NCBI GenBank assembly: GCA_014804185.1
Contig: JAAVAG010000217.1
Coordinates: forward strand, 1 to 13,305
Direction: 5' to 3'
Source: Lachnospiraceae bacterium
Lineage (GTDB): Bacteria > Bacillota > Clostridia > Lachnospirales > Lachnospiraceae
DNA length: 13,305 bases
The notes below the pieces were generated by a model. It ran no database searches. It had not been told where the DNA came from and saw nothing but the letters and a program-made list of their open reading frames with translations. Of the stretch, positions 1-8,800 are shown one piece after another (positions within the stretch are counted from its first letter, which is position 1; each line of letters begins with the position of its first letter). The position numbers and the translations under genes are program-made.

Positions 1-516
1 GAAGGCAGGGTGATCACAGCGGAATTTCAGGAGTATTATGTGGTAACGGTCTATACGCCCAACTCCCAGGACGAATTAAAGAGACTGGATTACCGGATGA
101 AGTGGGAGGATGATTTCAGAGCCTATCTGAAAAAACTGGAGCAAAACAAGCCGGTGGTCTTCTGCGGCGACCTGAATGTGGCGCACAGGGAGATCGATTT
201 GAAAAATCCGAAAACCAACCGCAGAAATGCGGGATTTACGGACGAAGAGAGAGAGAAGATGACAAAGCTGCTCTCCGACGGATTTATTGATACCTTTCGG
301 TATTTTTACCCTGACAGAGAGGGAATCTATTCCTGGTGGTCGTATCGTTTTCAGGCGAGAGCGAAAAACGCGGGCTGGCGTATCGACTATTTTCTGGCGT
401 CGGAGTGTCTGAAAGACAGACTGGAGGACGCCGTAATCCACACGGAGGTACTGGGGTCGGACCACTGTCCTGTGGAACTGCGGATAAAGGACCGGGCAGC
501 ATGCCCGGAGGGGTGA
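1..516 (+). CDS. xth: exonuclease III family AP endonuclease, 5' end missing
   Basis: This is the C-terminal 171 residues of an exonuclease III (Xth/ExoA) type enzyme of the endonuclease/exonuclease/phosphatase fold. The family cuts DNA 5' of abasic sites and degrades one strand 3'-5', acting after DNA glycosylases in base excision repair. The frame is open from base 1, so the start lies upstream; the GTG at 10 is internal, because the residues around it (EGRVITAEF, then VYTPNS) are family-conserved. Family motifs are seen in order: GDLNVAH with Asp and Asn at 169-177, GWRIDYFL near 376-399, and the catalytic GSDHCPV with Asp and His at 460-465. The full family length is about 250 residues, so roughly 80 are outside the window. 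The stop is at 514-516, and the end of the gene carries the ribosome binding site of the next gene 4 bp downstream, so the two are probably co-transcribed. The AP-endonuclease assignment is firm; the exact symbol is by homology. Confidence 0.95.
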   Translation, partial: EGRVITAEFQEYYVVTVYTPNSQDELKRLDYRMKWEDDFRAYLKKLEQNKPVVFCGDLNVAHREIDLKNPKTNRRNAGFTDEEREKMTKLLSDGFIDTFRYFYPDREGIYSWWSYRFQARAKNAGWRIDYFLASECLKDRLEDAVIHTEVLGSDHCPVELRIKDRAACPEG

Positions 517-520
517 ACGC

Positions 521-1006
521 GTGAAAGAAATGCAGACAGAAAAGAGCGGGAAAGAGCCAGGAAGATTGCGGAAAGCGCTGTCTCGTCTTGATATGCAGGA
601 TACGGACACGATGCTGTATGTGCTGATGTGTATTTTTACCATTCCTATTATTTTGCTGGGGGCGGTTTTTCTTTGGATGGCCAGGCGTCTTCCCACGGAA
701 TTTGAAGGATGTGTTTTCCGGGCGGCATTAGGGCTGTATTGTCCGGGATGCGGCGGCACCCGGGCGATTTGGGCTCTGCTGCGGGGAGATATTCCCATGG
801 CGCTGTATTATCATTTCCCGGCGGTGTATGGGGTGGCGCTGTACGTGGTCTATTTTGTCTCCCAGACGCTGATGCGCGTAAGCCGCGGCAGGATACGCGG
901 GATGCAGTTCCGACCGGTATACCTGTATGTGATGCTGGGAATGATCGTGGTGAATTTTATCGCGAAAAATGTGATGCTGGGCGTATTTCATATAGCCATG
1001 CCGTAG
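521..1006 (+). CDS. DUF2752 family small membrane protein
   Basis: This 161-residue protein of unknown function is recognisable as DUF2752 by the motif CPGCGGTR at residues 74-81, followed by an aromatic-rich stretch (MALYYHFP, 93-100). The charged N-terminus (residues 1-30) should be cytoplasmic. Hydrophobic segments lie at about 32-53, 101-118 and 133-155. The paired cysteines could bind a metal or a thiol partner, but that is inference. I chose the GTG start because GGAGGGG at 507-513 ends 7 bases before it; the next in-frame ATG (530) is too far from that site. The gene begins 4 bp after the exonuclease III stop, which suggests one transcript. No convincing terminator follows it before the next promoter. 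The family assignment is good; the function is unknown. Confidence 0.85.
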   Translation: MKEMQTEKSGKEPGRLRKALSRLDMQDTDTMLYVLMCIFTIPIILLGAVFLWMARRLPTEFEGCVFRAALGLYCPGCGGTRAIWALLRGDIPMALYYHFPAVYGVALYVVYFVSQTLMRVSRGRIRGMQFRPVYLYVMLGMIVVNFIAKNVMLGVFHIAMP

Positions 1007-1072
1007 AAGCGAGGCTGCCTTTTGACCATTTTTTGATCGTTTATGGACGCCGCAAAGTTGTCGCGAAATAGA

Positions 1073-1102
1073 TTGACATTTCACCGGTAAACGTTATATA
1101 AT
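1073..1102 (+). promoter_or_regulatory. consensus sigma-A promoter for the DUF4190-like gene
   Basis: A perfect -35 hexamer TTGACA (1073-1078) and a perfect -10 hexamer TATAAT (1097-1102) are separated by 18 bp. Transcription should begin near 1108-1111, giving a leader of about 30 bases. That leader contains the Shine-Dalgarno sequence AGGAGG at 1128-1133, 8 bases before the ATG at 1142. Both hexamers matching consensus suggests strong constitutive expression by the housekeeping sigma factor. I see no clear operator around it. Confidence 0.85.
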
Positions 1103-1141
1103 ATAGCGGTGAGCATAAACCATTCTTAGGAGGAGAGTCAG

Positions 1142-1594
1142 ATGGATTATAATAGTTCTCAGAACAATAATCAGAACAATGGAAATTCACAGCAGTATGG
1201 CAATCCGTCATACACAGCGCCGCAAAGCGGCCAGACATACGGAACACCGAATACATATGGAACAGTTCCTCCCGTATTCAATCCGAATCCGGCGCCCCAG
1301 GCCAATCCCAATAACGGCATGGCAATCGGTTCCCTGATCTGCGGTATTGTCGGCATTCTGCTTTGCTGCTGCTGCGGTATCGGAGCGATTGTAGGTATTG
1401 TCGGTCTGGTACTTGCAATCCTTTCCAGAAAACCAAATGGGGGGAAATTCTCCGGTCTTGCGATTGGCGGACTGGTGTGCAGCATTGTTGCCATCGTGTT
1501 CAGCAGCGGTTATCTGATCTACTATTTTGCGGTCGGCGGAGCGGCGATGTCAGACTGGGAGAGTATATTGAACAGCTACGGCTATTATTATTAA
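1142..1594 (+). CDS. DUF4190-like membrane protein with Asn/Gln/Pro/Tyr-rich N-terminal tail
   Basis: This 150-residue protein has two parts. Residues 1-58 are low-complexity, rich in Asn, Gln, Pro, Tyr and Gly, and have no signal peptide. Residues 59-132 form two glycine-rich hydrophobic segments (about 60-94 and 104-130) joined by a short basic loop with SRKPNGGKFSG, which resembles the DUF4190 domain. A run of four cysteines (75-78) sits in the first segment and could be a site of lipidation or disulfide formation, but this is inference. The C-terminus ends in YGYYY. The start is firm: AGGAGG lies 8 bases upstream and a consensus promoter precedes it. The gene forms its own unit, bounded by that promoter and the terminator at 1631. 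Two-helix proteins with such a tail can also resemble CD225/dispanin-like proteins. The cellular role is unknown. Confidence 0.82.
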   Translation: MDYNSSQNNNQNNGNSQQYGNPSYTAPQSGQTYGTPNTYGTVPPVFNPNPAPQANPNNGMAIGSLICGIVGILLCCCCGIGAIVGIVGLVLAILSRKPNGGKFSGLAIGGLVCSIVAIVFSSGYLIYYFAVGGAAMSDWESILNSYGYYY

Positions 1595-1630
1595 ACGGCA
1601 GCAGGTCATAAGAGCAGCATATGGATTGTC

Positions 1631-1670
1631 AAAAGGCGGAAAGAAATTTCCGCCTTTTGCTAATATTTTA
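1631..1670 (+). terminator. Rho-independent terminator after the DUF4190-like gene
   Basis: A perfect 12-bp stem pairs 1631-1642 with 1647-1658 around a GAAA tetraloop (1643-1646, GNRA type). The stem ends in four T residues and an AT-rich tract follows to about 1670. The near-symmetry (AAAA on one side, TTTT on the other) means it could also work on the opposite strand. It separates the DUF4190-like unit from the glycosylase gene, whose start lies about 35 bases downstream. I see no clear promoter between the hairpin and that gene, so readthrough may supply part of its transcription. Confidence 0.85.
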
Positions 1671-1692
1671 TACAGGATTGGGGGATTACGGC

Positions 1693-2364
1693 ATGGAGGA
1701 AAACAGTCGGAAATCAGAGCCGCGGCGTCTGAACAGGGATTTTTTTACGGTGGACGGCCTTGCGCTGGCCCGAGGTCTGCTGGGAAAGGTGCTGGTGCAT
1801 GAGACGCCCTATGGCACGGTGCGCGGAATCATCACGGAGACGGAAAGCTACATGGGAGCGGAGGACAAGGGCTCCCATGCTTACGGGGGAAAGCGTACGG
1901 CGCGTACAGAGCCCATGTTTCACATCGGCGGAACATCCTATGTATATCTGATCTACGGAATGTATTCCTGCATGAATGTGGCGGCGAATGTGGAGGATGT
2001 CCCGCAGGCGGTGCTGATCCGCATGACGGAACCGTTTGACGAAGAATCCCGCCGGATCATGCTGCGGCTTCGGGAGGAAAAGCAGGCACAGCGGATCCGG
2101 CAGGCACAGCGGAAAAGGACCGGCGGCAATTCCCTGTCCGGACACCTGGCCGACGGGCCGGGACGTCTCTGTATTGCCATGCATATTACCAGGCAGGACA
2201 ATGCCGTGGATATGGTAAAGAGCGATACATTTTACTGGACGGAGGGCATAGAAGTTGACCGGGAGGAGATTGCGGAGGGCAAACGCATCGGAATCGACTA
2301 TGCGGAGGAAGCGGCGGATTATCTGTGGAGGTTTACGTTAAAGCGGAGGAAGGGAGTCATATGA
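1693..2364 (+). CDS. alkyladenine (3-methyladenine) DNA glycosylase, AAG/MPG family
   Basis: This 223-residue monofunctional glycosylase should flip out and excise alkylated or deaminated purines, leaving abasic sites for AP endonuclease. Family residues are seen in order: TETESY with the likely catalytic Glu51 and base-stacking Tyr53 (human AAG Glu125 and Tyr127), His62 (human His136), Tyr85 and the intercalating Tyr88 in YVYLIYGM (human Tyr159 and Tyr162), and Arg110 in LIRMTEP. The product-side motif DGPGRLC is at 154-160. I chose the ATG at 1693: GGGGGA at 1680-1685 is well placed and the N-terminus (RRLNRDFF) then fits the family. The in-frame ATG at 1621 lies before the terminator hairpin. 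The loop at residues 125-150 is longer than usual and carries a tandem repeat. The gene overlaps addB by 4 bp (ATGA), so translation is probably coupled. Confidence 0.93.
   Translation: MEENSRKSEPRRLNRDFFTVDGLALARGLLGKVLVHETPYGTVRGIITETESYMGAEDKGSHAYGGKRTARTEPMFHIGGTSYVYLIYGMYSCMNVAANVEDVPQAVLIRMTEPFDEESRRIMLRLREEKQAQRIRQAQRKRTGGNSLSGHLADGPGRLCIAMHITRQDNAVDMVKSDTFYWTEGIEVDREEIAEGKRIGIDYAEEAADYLWRFTLKRRKGVI
2082..2113 (+). repeat. 18-bp-period tandem repeat inside the glycosylase gene
   Basis: The 14-base unit GCAGGCACAGCGGA occurs at 2082-2095 and again at 2100-2113, a period of 18 bp. It keeps frame and encodes two copies of a hexapeptide, QAQRIR and QAQRKR (residues 131-142). The site lies in a basic, poorly conserved loop between the core strands and the DGPGRLC motif, where length variation is likely to be tolerated. 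Confidence 0.85.
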
Positions 2365-5300
2365 GCCTGCGGTTTTATTTCGGCGGTTCGGGAGCCGGCA
2401 AGAGTACAAAATTGTTCAGAGAACTGATCGACAGATCCATGCAGCATCCGCGGCAGAATTTTCTTGTGATTGTGCCGGACCAGTTTACCATGCAGACCCA
2501 GAAGGAACTGGTGGCCATGCACAGCCGCGGGGGAATCATGAATATCGATGTCCTCAGCTTCGGGAGGCTTTCGCACCGCATTTTTGAGGAGACGGGCGGA
2601 GGCGGGGAGCCTGTGCTGGACGATGTGGGCAAAAGTCTGGTGCTGCGGAAAGTCGCCGCGGACTTAAAGGACAGGCTTCCGGTACTGGGCGGCAACCTGA
2701 ACAAACAGGGGTATATCCACGAGGTAAAGAGCGCGGTGTCGGAGTTTATGCAGTACGGCATCAGTGTGGAGGATGTGGATAAACTCATTGCCTTTTCGGA
2801 AAAAAAGGGTGCGCTGAAAGCAAAGCTGCAGGATCTGCAGATGTTGTATCAGGGATTCCGGGAGTACATAGAGGGGCAGTTTATCACCACTGAGGAGACA
2901 CTGGATGTGCTGCGCAGACAACTGCATAAATCGGAATTGATTAAGGGCAGCGTCATTGTGTTTGACGGCTTTACCGGTTTCACCCCCATACAAAACCGGG
3001 TTATCCGGGAACTGATGACATTGGCCGACGAAGTGGTGGTCACTGTGACGCAGGACGGGGATGCGGATGCCCTGCAGGCCGTGGGGGAGCAGGATCTGTT
3101 TTATCTGAGCGGGAAGACAGTGCGGGATCTGTGTCGGCTTGCATCGGAGACAGGGACAGAGCGGGGCGGGGATGTCACGATCGGGCAGGATGCGGATCAT
3201 AACCGTTTTTCCGGCAATTCGGCGCTGGCTCATCTGGAAAGACATCTGTTCCGGTATCCCGGCAGGACATACGGAAAAAGGCAGAAGAGTATTCATATCT
3301 ATGAGGCGTCCAGCGTCCGGGAGGAGGTGCGGCAGACAGGAATACTGATGCAGAAGCTTGTCCGCGGCCAGGGGTACTGTTATCGTGACATGGCGGTGGT
3401 CTGCGGAGATCTGGAGGCATACGCGGAGGATATAGACACGGAGTTTGCCGCACTGGGGCTCCCCTGTTATGTGGACCGCACCAGAGGAATCGTCCTGAAT
3501 CCTTTTATCGAATATATCCGCAGCGCCCTGGGGATTTTGGAAAGAGATTTTTTGCCTACGGACGTGTTCCAGTATCTGCGCAGCGGTATGGCGGATTTTG
3601 CGCCCGGGGAAGTGGATATTCTGGAGAATTATATTCTGCAGGCAGGGATCCGCGGCCGCAGAAAGTGGGAGAGTCTGTTTGTGCGCAAAGCGGCCGGGGA
3701 CGAGAGGGAAACGGAGCGGATGGCGCAGATCAACGAAATGCGGCAGCGCCTGATAGATTCCCTGGCTCCGCTGCTTTCCCTGAAGCGGAAAGAGACGGCG
3801 GGGGTATTTGTACATGCGCTGTATGATTTTCTGACTGTGTCCCGGGCGGCGGCAAAGCTGGCGGCGCTGGGCAGGATGTTTGAGGAGGAAAACCAGCTTG
3901 CCGCGGCGGCGGAATACCAGCAGATCTACCGGCTTGTCATGCAGCTGCTGGATCAGATCATAGGACTTCTAGGAGAAGAGACGCTCACACTGAGAGAGTT
4001 TGCGGATATACTGGACGCCGGGTTCGGCGAGATCAAGGTGGGTACAATCCCGCAGAATGTGGACCGCATACTGGTGGGGGATATTGAGCGGACGCGGTTG
4101 AGCGAGGTCAGGGTTTTATTCTTTCTGGGAGTAAATGACGGCAATATTCCCAGAAACAGCGGAAAAGGCGGCATCATATCGGATATCGACAGAGAGTTTC
4201 TGGGACAGTCCGAACTGGAACTGGCGCCCTCTCCCAGGCAGAAGATGTACATACAGAGACTGTATCTGTACCTGAATATGACCAAACCGTCGGAAAAACT
4301 GTATCTGTCCTATGCGCGGATAGACGGAGCAGGCAAAAGCCTGCGTCCGGCTTATCTGATCGATATGATGCAGAAGCTGTACCCCGCGCTGGAGATTTGG
4401 CATCCGCAGACCCGGCCTGCCATGGAGCAGATTATGACCCCGGCCTCCGGCATGAGATATCTTGCAGCCGGGCTTCGGGACTATGCGGGAGGTTTCCCCT
4501 CCCGGCTGCCGGAACTGTTTACGCTCTGCCACGCATATGAGACTTTGGATGACGAGGATTCGAACAGGCTGGAAATGCTGACCGAGGCGGCGTTCAGACG
4601 GTATGAGAACCGTCCTCTGGGCAGAGAGACTGCCAGGGCGCTTTACGGACAGATTCTGAAAGGGAGCGTCAGCAGACTGGAGACTTATGCCGCCTGCGCC
4701 TATGAACATTTTCTGAAATACGGGCTGAACCTGCAGCAGCGCCGGGAATTCGGATTTGACGCGGCGGACATGGGAAATGTGTTTCACAGCGTGCTGGAGA
4801 CATTTGCCGGAAAACTGGAGGAGAGCGGCTATACCTGGTTTAATTTTCCGGAAAGCTTCGGGCGGGAGGCGGTCTCCCAGGCTGTGGAAGCGGTGGCGGC
4901 CCAGTATGGGGATACGGTGCTCTACAGCAGCGCCCGCAGCGCGTATGCGGTACAGCGGATGAAGCGTATACTGACCCGCACGGTGCTGACCATGCAGTAT
5001 CAGCTGCGCAAAGGGATGTTTGTACCGGAAAGCTATGAACTTTCTTTCTCCAAAGTGTCCGATCTGGACAGTGTGAGCATCGATCTGTCGGAGCAGGAGA
5101 AAATACGGCTTCGGGGGCGTATCGACAGGATCGATACCTGCGAGGACGGGGAGCATGTGTATGTCAAGGTGGTGGATTATAAATCCGGCAGCAGGCAGTT
5201 TGACCTGGTTGCCCTGTACTACGGTCTGCAGCTGCAGCTGGTGGTTTATATGAACGCCGCCATGGAACTGGAACGGAAAAAACATCCGGACAAGGAAGCA

Positions 5301-5786
5301 GTGCCGGCGGCCATGCTGTATTATCACGTGTCCGATCCTGCCGTGGAGGCCGCTGAGCCGCTGACCCGGGAGGAACTGGATGCAAGAATCGCCGCCGGAC
5401 TCAGAAGCGGCGGCATAGTGAACAGCGGGGAGGATGTGGTAGGCAGGCTGGATGCCCGGATGGAGGGAAGATCGGATGTGATACCGGTGGAGCGCAAAAA
5501 GGACGGCTCTCTGTCGGCCAGATCTTCCGTGATGAGCACGGAGGAACTGCGGGATGTGTCCGACTACGTGAGCCGGAAGATCAAATGTATCGGACGGGAG
5601 ATTCTGGGCGGCGAGATCGGAACAAACCCTTATGTGGACGGGAACAGGGAGGCGTGTACCTACTGCGAATTTGCCGGTGTGTGCGGTTTTGATCCGTCCA
5701 TCCGGGGCTACCGGAAGCGCACCATAGAGAATATGAGCAGGGAAGAGGTCATGGAGGCGATCCGCAGAGATATGCTTGAAAATTAA
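2361..5786 (+). CDS. addB: helicase-nuclease subunit AddB (ATP-dependent exonuclease)
   Basis: This 1141-residue protein is close to the roughly 1166 of Bacillus subtilis AddB. With AddA it forms the AddAB complex that unwinds and resects broken DNA ends so RecA can load. The N-terminal Walker A motif GGSGAGKS is at residues 8-15. The C-terminal RecB-like nuclease domain is complete: His809 in GNVFHS, Asp922 in GRIDRID, Asp939 and Lys941 in VVDYKSG, and GLQLQLVVY at 955-963. Four cysteines that in the family hold a 4Fe-4S cluster pinning the nuclease domain are present: Cys779 (CAYEHF), then Cys1099, Cys1102 and Cys1108 (CTYCEFAGVC). The frame stays open upstream to a GTG at 2325, but I chose the ATG at 2361: GGAGGAAGGGA (2345-2355) precedes it, the product then starts MSLRFYFG as in the family, and it overlaps the glycosylase stop as ATGA. 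It is followed by addA after 35 bp and is probably in the same operon. No damage is seen. Confidence 0.97.
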   Translation: MSLRFYFGGSGAGKSTKLFRELIDRSMQHPRQNFLVIVPDQFTMQTQKELVAMHSRGGIMNIDVLSFGRLSHRIFEETGGGGEPVLDDVGKSLVLRKVAADLKDRLPVLGGNLNKQGYIHEVKSAVSEFMQYGISVEDVDKLIAFSEKKGALKAKLQDLQMLYQGFREYIEGQFITTEETLDVLRRQLHKSELIKGSVIVFDGFTGFTPIQNRVIRELMTLADEVVVTVTQDGDADALQAVGEQDLFYLSGKTVRDLCRLASETGTERGGDVTIGQDADHNRFSGNSALAHLERHLFRYPGRTYGKRQKSIHIYEASSVREEVRQTGILMQKLVRGQGYCYRDMAVVCGDLEAYAEDIDTEFAALGLPCYVDRTRGIVLNPFIEYIRSALGILERDFLPTDVFQYLRSGMADFAPGEVDILENYILQAGIRGRRKWESLFVRKAAGDERETERMAQINEMRQRLIDSLAPLLSLKRKETAGVFVHALYDFLTVSRAAAKLAALGRMFEEENQLAAAAEYQQIYRLVMQLLDQIIGLLGEETLTLREFADILDAGFGEIKVGTIPQNVDRILVGDIERTRLSEVRVLFFLGVNDGNIPRNSGKGGIISDIDREFLGQSELELAPSPRQKMYIQRLYLYLNMTKPSEKLYLSYARIDGAGKSLRPAYLIDMMQKLYPALEIWHPQTRPAMEQIMTPASGMRYLAAGLRDYAGGFPSRLPELFTLCHAYETLDDEDSNRLEMLTEAAFRRYENRPLGRETARALYGQILKGSVSRLETYAACAYEHFLKYGLNLQQRREFGFDAADMGNVFHSVLETFAGKLEESGYTWFNFPESFGREAVSQAVEAVAAQYGDTVLYSSARSAYAVQRMKRILTRTVLTMQYQLRKGMFVPESYELSFSKVSDLDSVSIDLSEQEKIRLRGRIDRIDTCEDGEHVYVKVVDYKSGSRQFDLVALYYGLQLQLVVYMNAAMELERKKHPDKEAVPAAMLYYHVSDPAVEAAEPLTREELDARIAAGLRSGGIVNSGEDVVGRLDARMEGRSDVIPVERKKDGSLSARSSVMSTEELRDVSDYVSRKIKCIGREILGGEIGTNPYVDGNREACTYCEFAGVCGFDPSIRGYRKRTIENMSREEVMEAIRRDMLEN

Positions 5787-5821
5787 AATTTTCAGGTTCT
5801 GAAAGGAGAATGGTTATAAAA

Positions 5822-8800
5822 ATGGCGATTCATTTTACCCCGGAGCAGCAGGAGGTTATCAGCCTGCACGGCTGCAATCTTCTGGTGTCCGCCGCGGCGG
5901 GCAGCGGCAAGACAGCGGTTCTGACGCAGCGCATTGTGCAGATGATCTGCAGGAAGGAAAATCCGGTTGACATCGACCGGCTGCTGGTGGTGACTTTTAC
6001 CAATGCCGCCGCCGCGGAGATGCGGGAGAGAATCGGCGCCGCCGTGGCGGCCCGGCTGGAAGAGGAGCCCGAAAACGCGCATATTCAGAGACAGGCCACG
6101 CTGATTCACAATGCTCAGATCACTACCATAGACAGTTTCTGTCTGTTTGTTCTGCGAAACAATTTCAACGACATCGGTCTGGATCCCGCTTTCCGGGTAG
6201 CGGAGGAGGGAGAGATCGAATTGCTGCGGCAGGAAGTGCTGGGGCAGCTTCTGGAGGACCGGTTCGCAGAAGGGAAAGAGGACTTTCACCACTGTGTGGA
6301 GGTATACTGTCCAAACGGCAGAGAAAGCGCGCTGGAGGAGCATATATTGAATCTGCATGACTTTGCCATGAGCCAGCCCTGGCCGGAGGAGTGGCTGGAG
6401 CAGCGAAAGGCGGATTATCAGATCAGGGACGGCGCGGATATGGAGGGGCAGGACTGGGCGGTTTTTCTGAAAGAGCACCTGCACAGGATGCTCTCCGGCT
6501 GCGTGGAGCAGATGGAGCGGGTGAATCGACTCTGCATGCAGCCGGCCGGTCCGTATATGTACGGGGAGACGGTGGAACAGGAGAAAGAGCAGATCGAAAA
6601 ACTGCTGCGGATGGATAGCCTCTCGCAGTTGGAAGCCGCCCTGCCTGCGGTTTCTTTCGGCAGGCTTTCCTCCAAAAAGGACGAATCCGTGGATCCGCAG
6701 CTGCGGGAACTGGCCAAAAAGCTTCGCAACGGCGTAAAGGACAGTCTGAAAGAGATGCAGGAACAATACTTTGTCACGCCGATGGCTCTGGCAGTGGAGC
6801 AGATGCAGGAATGTGGCAGGGCGGTGGAGACGCTGGCGGATCTGTGCCTGGAATTTGGCAGGCGCATGGAGGAGGCCAAGCGGGAGAAAAATCTGCTGGA
6901 TTTTTCGGATATGGAGCATATGGCTCTGAGGATCCTTTTGGAGAAGACGCAGGAGGGCGTGACGCCCACCCGGACCGCCATGGAGTACAGAGAATATTTT
7001 CAGGAAGTGCTTATCGATGAGTATCAGGACAGCAACCTGGTGCAGGAATATATTCTGAAAGCGGTGTCCGGGGAGGAGGACGGAAACTTTAACCGGTTTA
7101 TGGTGGGAGATGTAAAACAGAGCATCTACAAGTTTCGTCTGGCGCGGCCGGAACTGTTTCTGGAAAAGTACCATGACTATGAAAGCAGCGGCAGTCAGGA
7201 TTGCAGGCGGATTGACCTGCACCGGAATTTCCGCAGCCGCCCGGAGGTGATCCGCACGGTAAACGAGGTGTTTGGCCGCATTATGACCAGGCAGGTGGGA
7301 GGCATTGTGTATGACGATCGCGCGGCGCTTCACGAGGGAGCCGTGTATCCGGCAAGCCAGGGATGTGAGAGCGAACTGATCCTGATGGAAAAGCCGGAGA
7401 AAGGAGAGGAACTCTCCCCCAGGGCGCTGGAAGCGCTTGGTATCACGAGAAAGATCCGCCAGCTGCGCAGGGAATTTCAAGTGACGGACAAAGAGACCGG
7501 ACTTCTCCGGCCCCTGCAGTACAGGGATATCGTAGTGCTTCTGCGCACCAACAGCGGATGGGACGAGGAGTTCCGGGAAGTTTTTGAGCGGGAGGGTATT
7601 CCGGTCTATATTTCCTCCAGAACGGGATACTTTGCCACCAACGAGATACAGACGGTGCTGCAGTTTCTGAGGGTGCTGGATAATCCGCTGCAGGACGTGC
7701 CTCTGTTCGGTGTGCTGAAGTCGGTGTTCGGGGGCTTTACAGACGAAGAGATCGCGCTGGTGCGGCGTCATGTGCAGGAGACTGCCGAAACTGCCGCCGG
7801 GCAGGCGGAGACGTCGGATCTGGCGGCGGACGGGGAAGCAGAGGCGGCGGAAGTTACAAACGGGCAGGAGCGCAGGCTGCTGTATGAGGATCTGGAATGG
7901 TGCGCGTCTCGGGAAGGACATTCTATGGAGGAAAAATGCGCCGCATTTTTGAAAATGATCCAGCGATACCGCAGATACACGATCTATATGCCCATCCGAA
8001 AGCTGCTGCAGACGCTGTTTGACGAGACCTGTTATCTGCACTATGTGGCCGCCCTGCCCGCGGGGGAACAGAGGCTGGCCAATGTGGAGATGCTTCTGGA
8101 AAAGGCGCGGGCATTTGAAAAGACCAGTTATTATGGCCTGTATCACTTTATCCGTTATATGGAACAGCTGCAGAAATATAACGTGGATTATGGAGAGGCG
8201 AATATTCTGGATGAAAATGCGGATGTGGTGCGGATCATGAGCATTCACAAGAGTAAGGGACTGGAATTTCCGGTTACCTTTGTGGCAGGACTGTCCAAAC
8301 GGTTCAATATGCAGGATACGGGGCAGGCCATGATCGTAGATATGGATCTGGGCATCGGCACGGATTATGTGAATCCCGACAGGCGGCTGAAAAACCGTAC
8401 GCTGCGCAAGAAGGCTCTGGCGGCAAAGATGCGGCGGGAGAATCTGGCGGAAGAGATACGGGTGCTGTATGTGGCCATGACCAGGGCAAAGGAAAAGCTG
8501 ATTCTCACCGGTGTGCTGGAAAATGCGGCGGAGAGGGCACAGGAAGCGGAGATGGAGAATCGTCTCCGCCGGGATCCCGGTCAGGGGGGAGAAATACCGG
8601 ATGCTGAGGCGGAACCTCTGTCTTATGCGGCGCTGTATCGGGCGGCGTCCTGCATGGATCTGCTGCTGCAGATCTGCAGACCCACCTGCATCTGGACCGG
8701 GGAGGATCTGGCGGCGGAGGAGATCAGAGAGAGCATCGGGGAGGAAGAAAGAAGAAACCTGCTTCGGTGCGGGGAAACATATGTGGACCAAAAGCTGCTA

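Noticed and set aside
1621..1692. Upstream in-frame ATG for the glycosylase gene
   Set aside because: The 24 extra codons would span the terminator hairpin, have no ribosome binding site and match nothing in the family.
2325..2360. Upstream in-frame GTG for addB
   Set aside because: The ATG at 2361 has a good ribosome binding site, gives the family N-terminus and forms the ATGA overlap.
4116..5327. A 403-codon minus-strand frame across addB
   Set aside because: It is antisense to the AddB nuclease domain, with no domain and no start signal.
5778..5793. Inverted repeat GAAAAT/ATTTTC between addB and addA
   Set aside because: A 6-bp, almost all A-T stem across the addB stop codon is too weak for a terminator, and addA is expected on the same transcript.
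5810..5821. Upstream in-frame ATG for addA
   Set aside because: The only ribosome binding site ends 1 base before it, too close to work. The difference is just four residues, so this is a mild preference.
5792..8791. A 999-codon open frame on the minus strand across addA
   Set aside because: It lies antisense to a gene with all helicase motifs, has no ribosome binding site, and its product shows no recognisable domain. Long antisense frames are common opposite GC-rich codon-biased genes.
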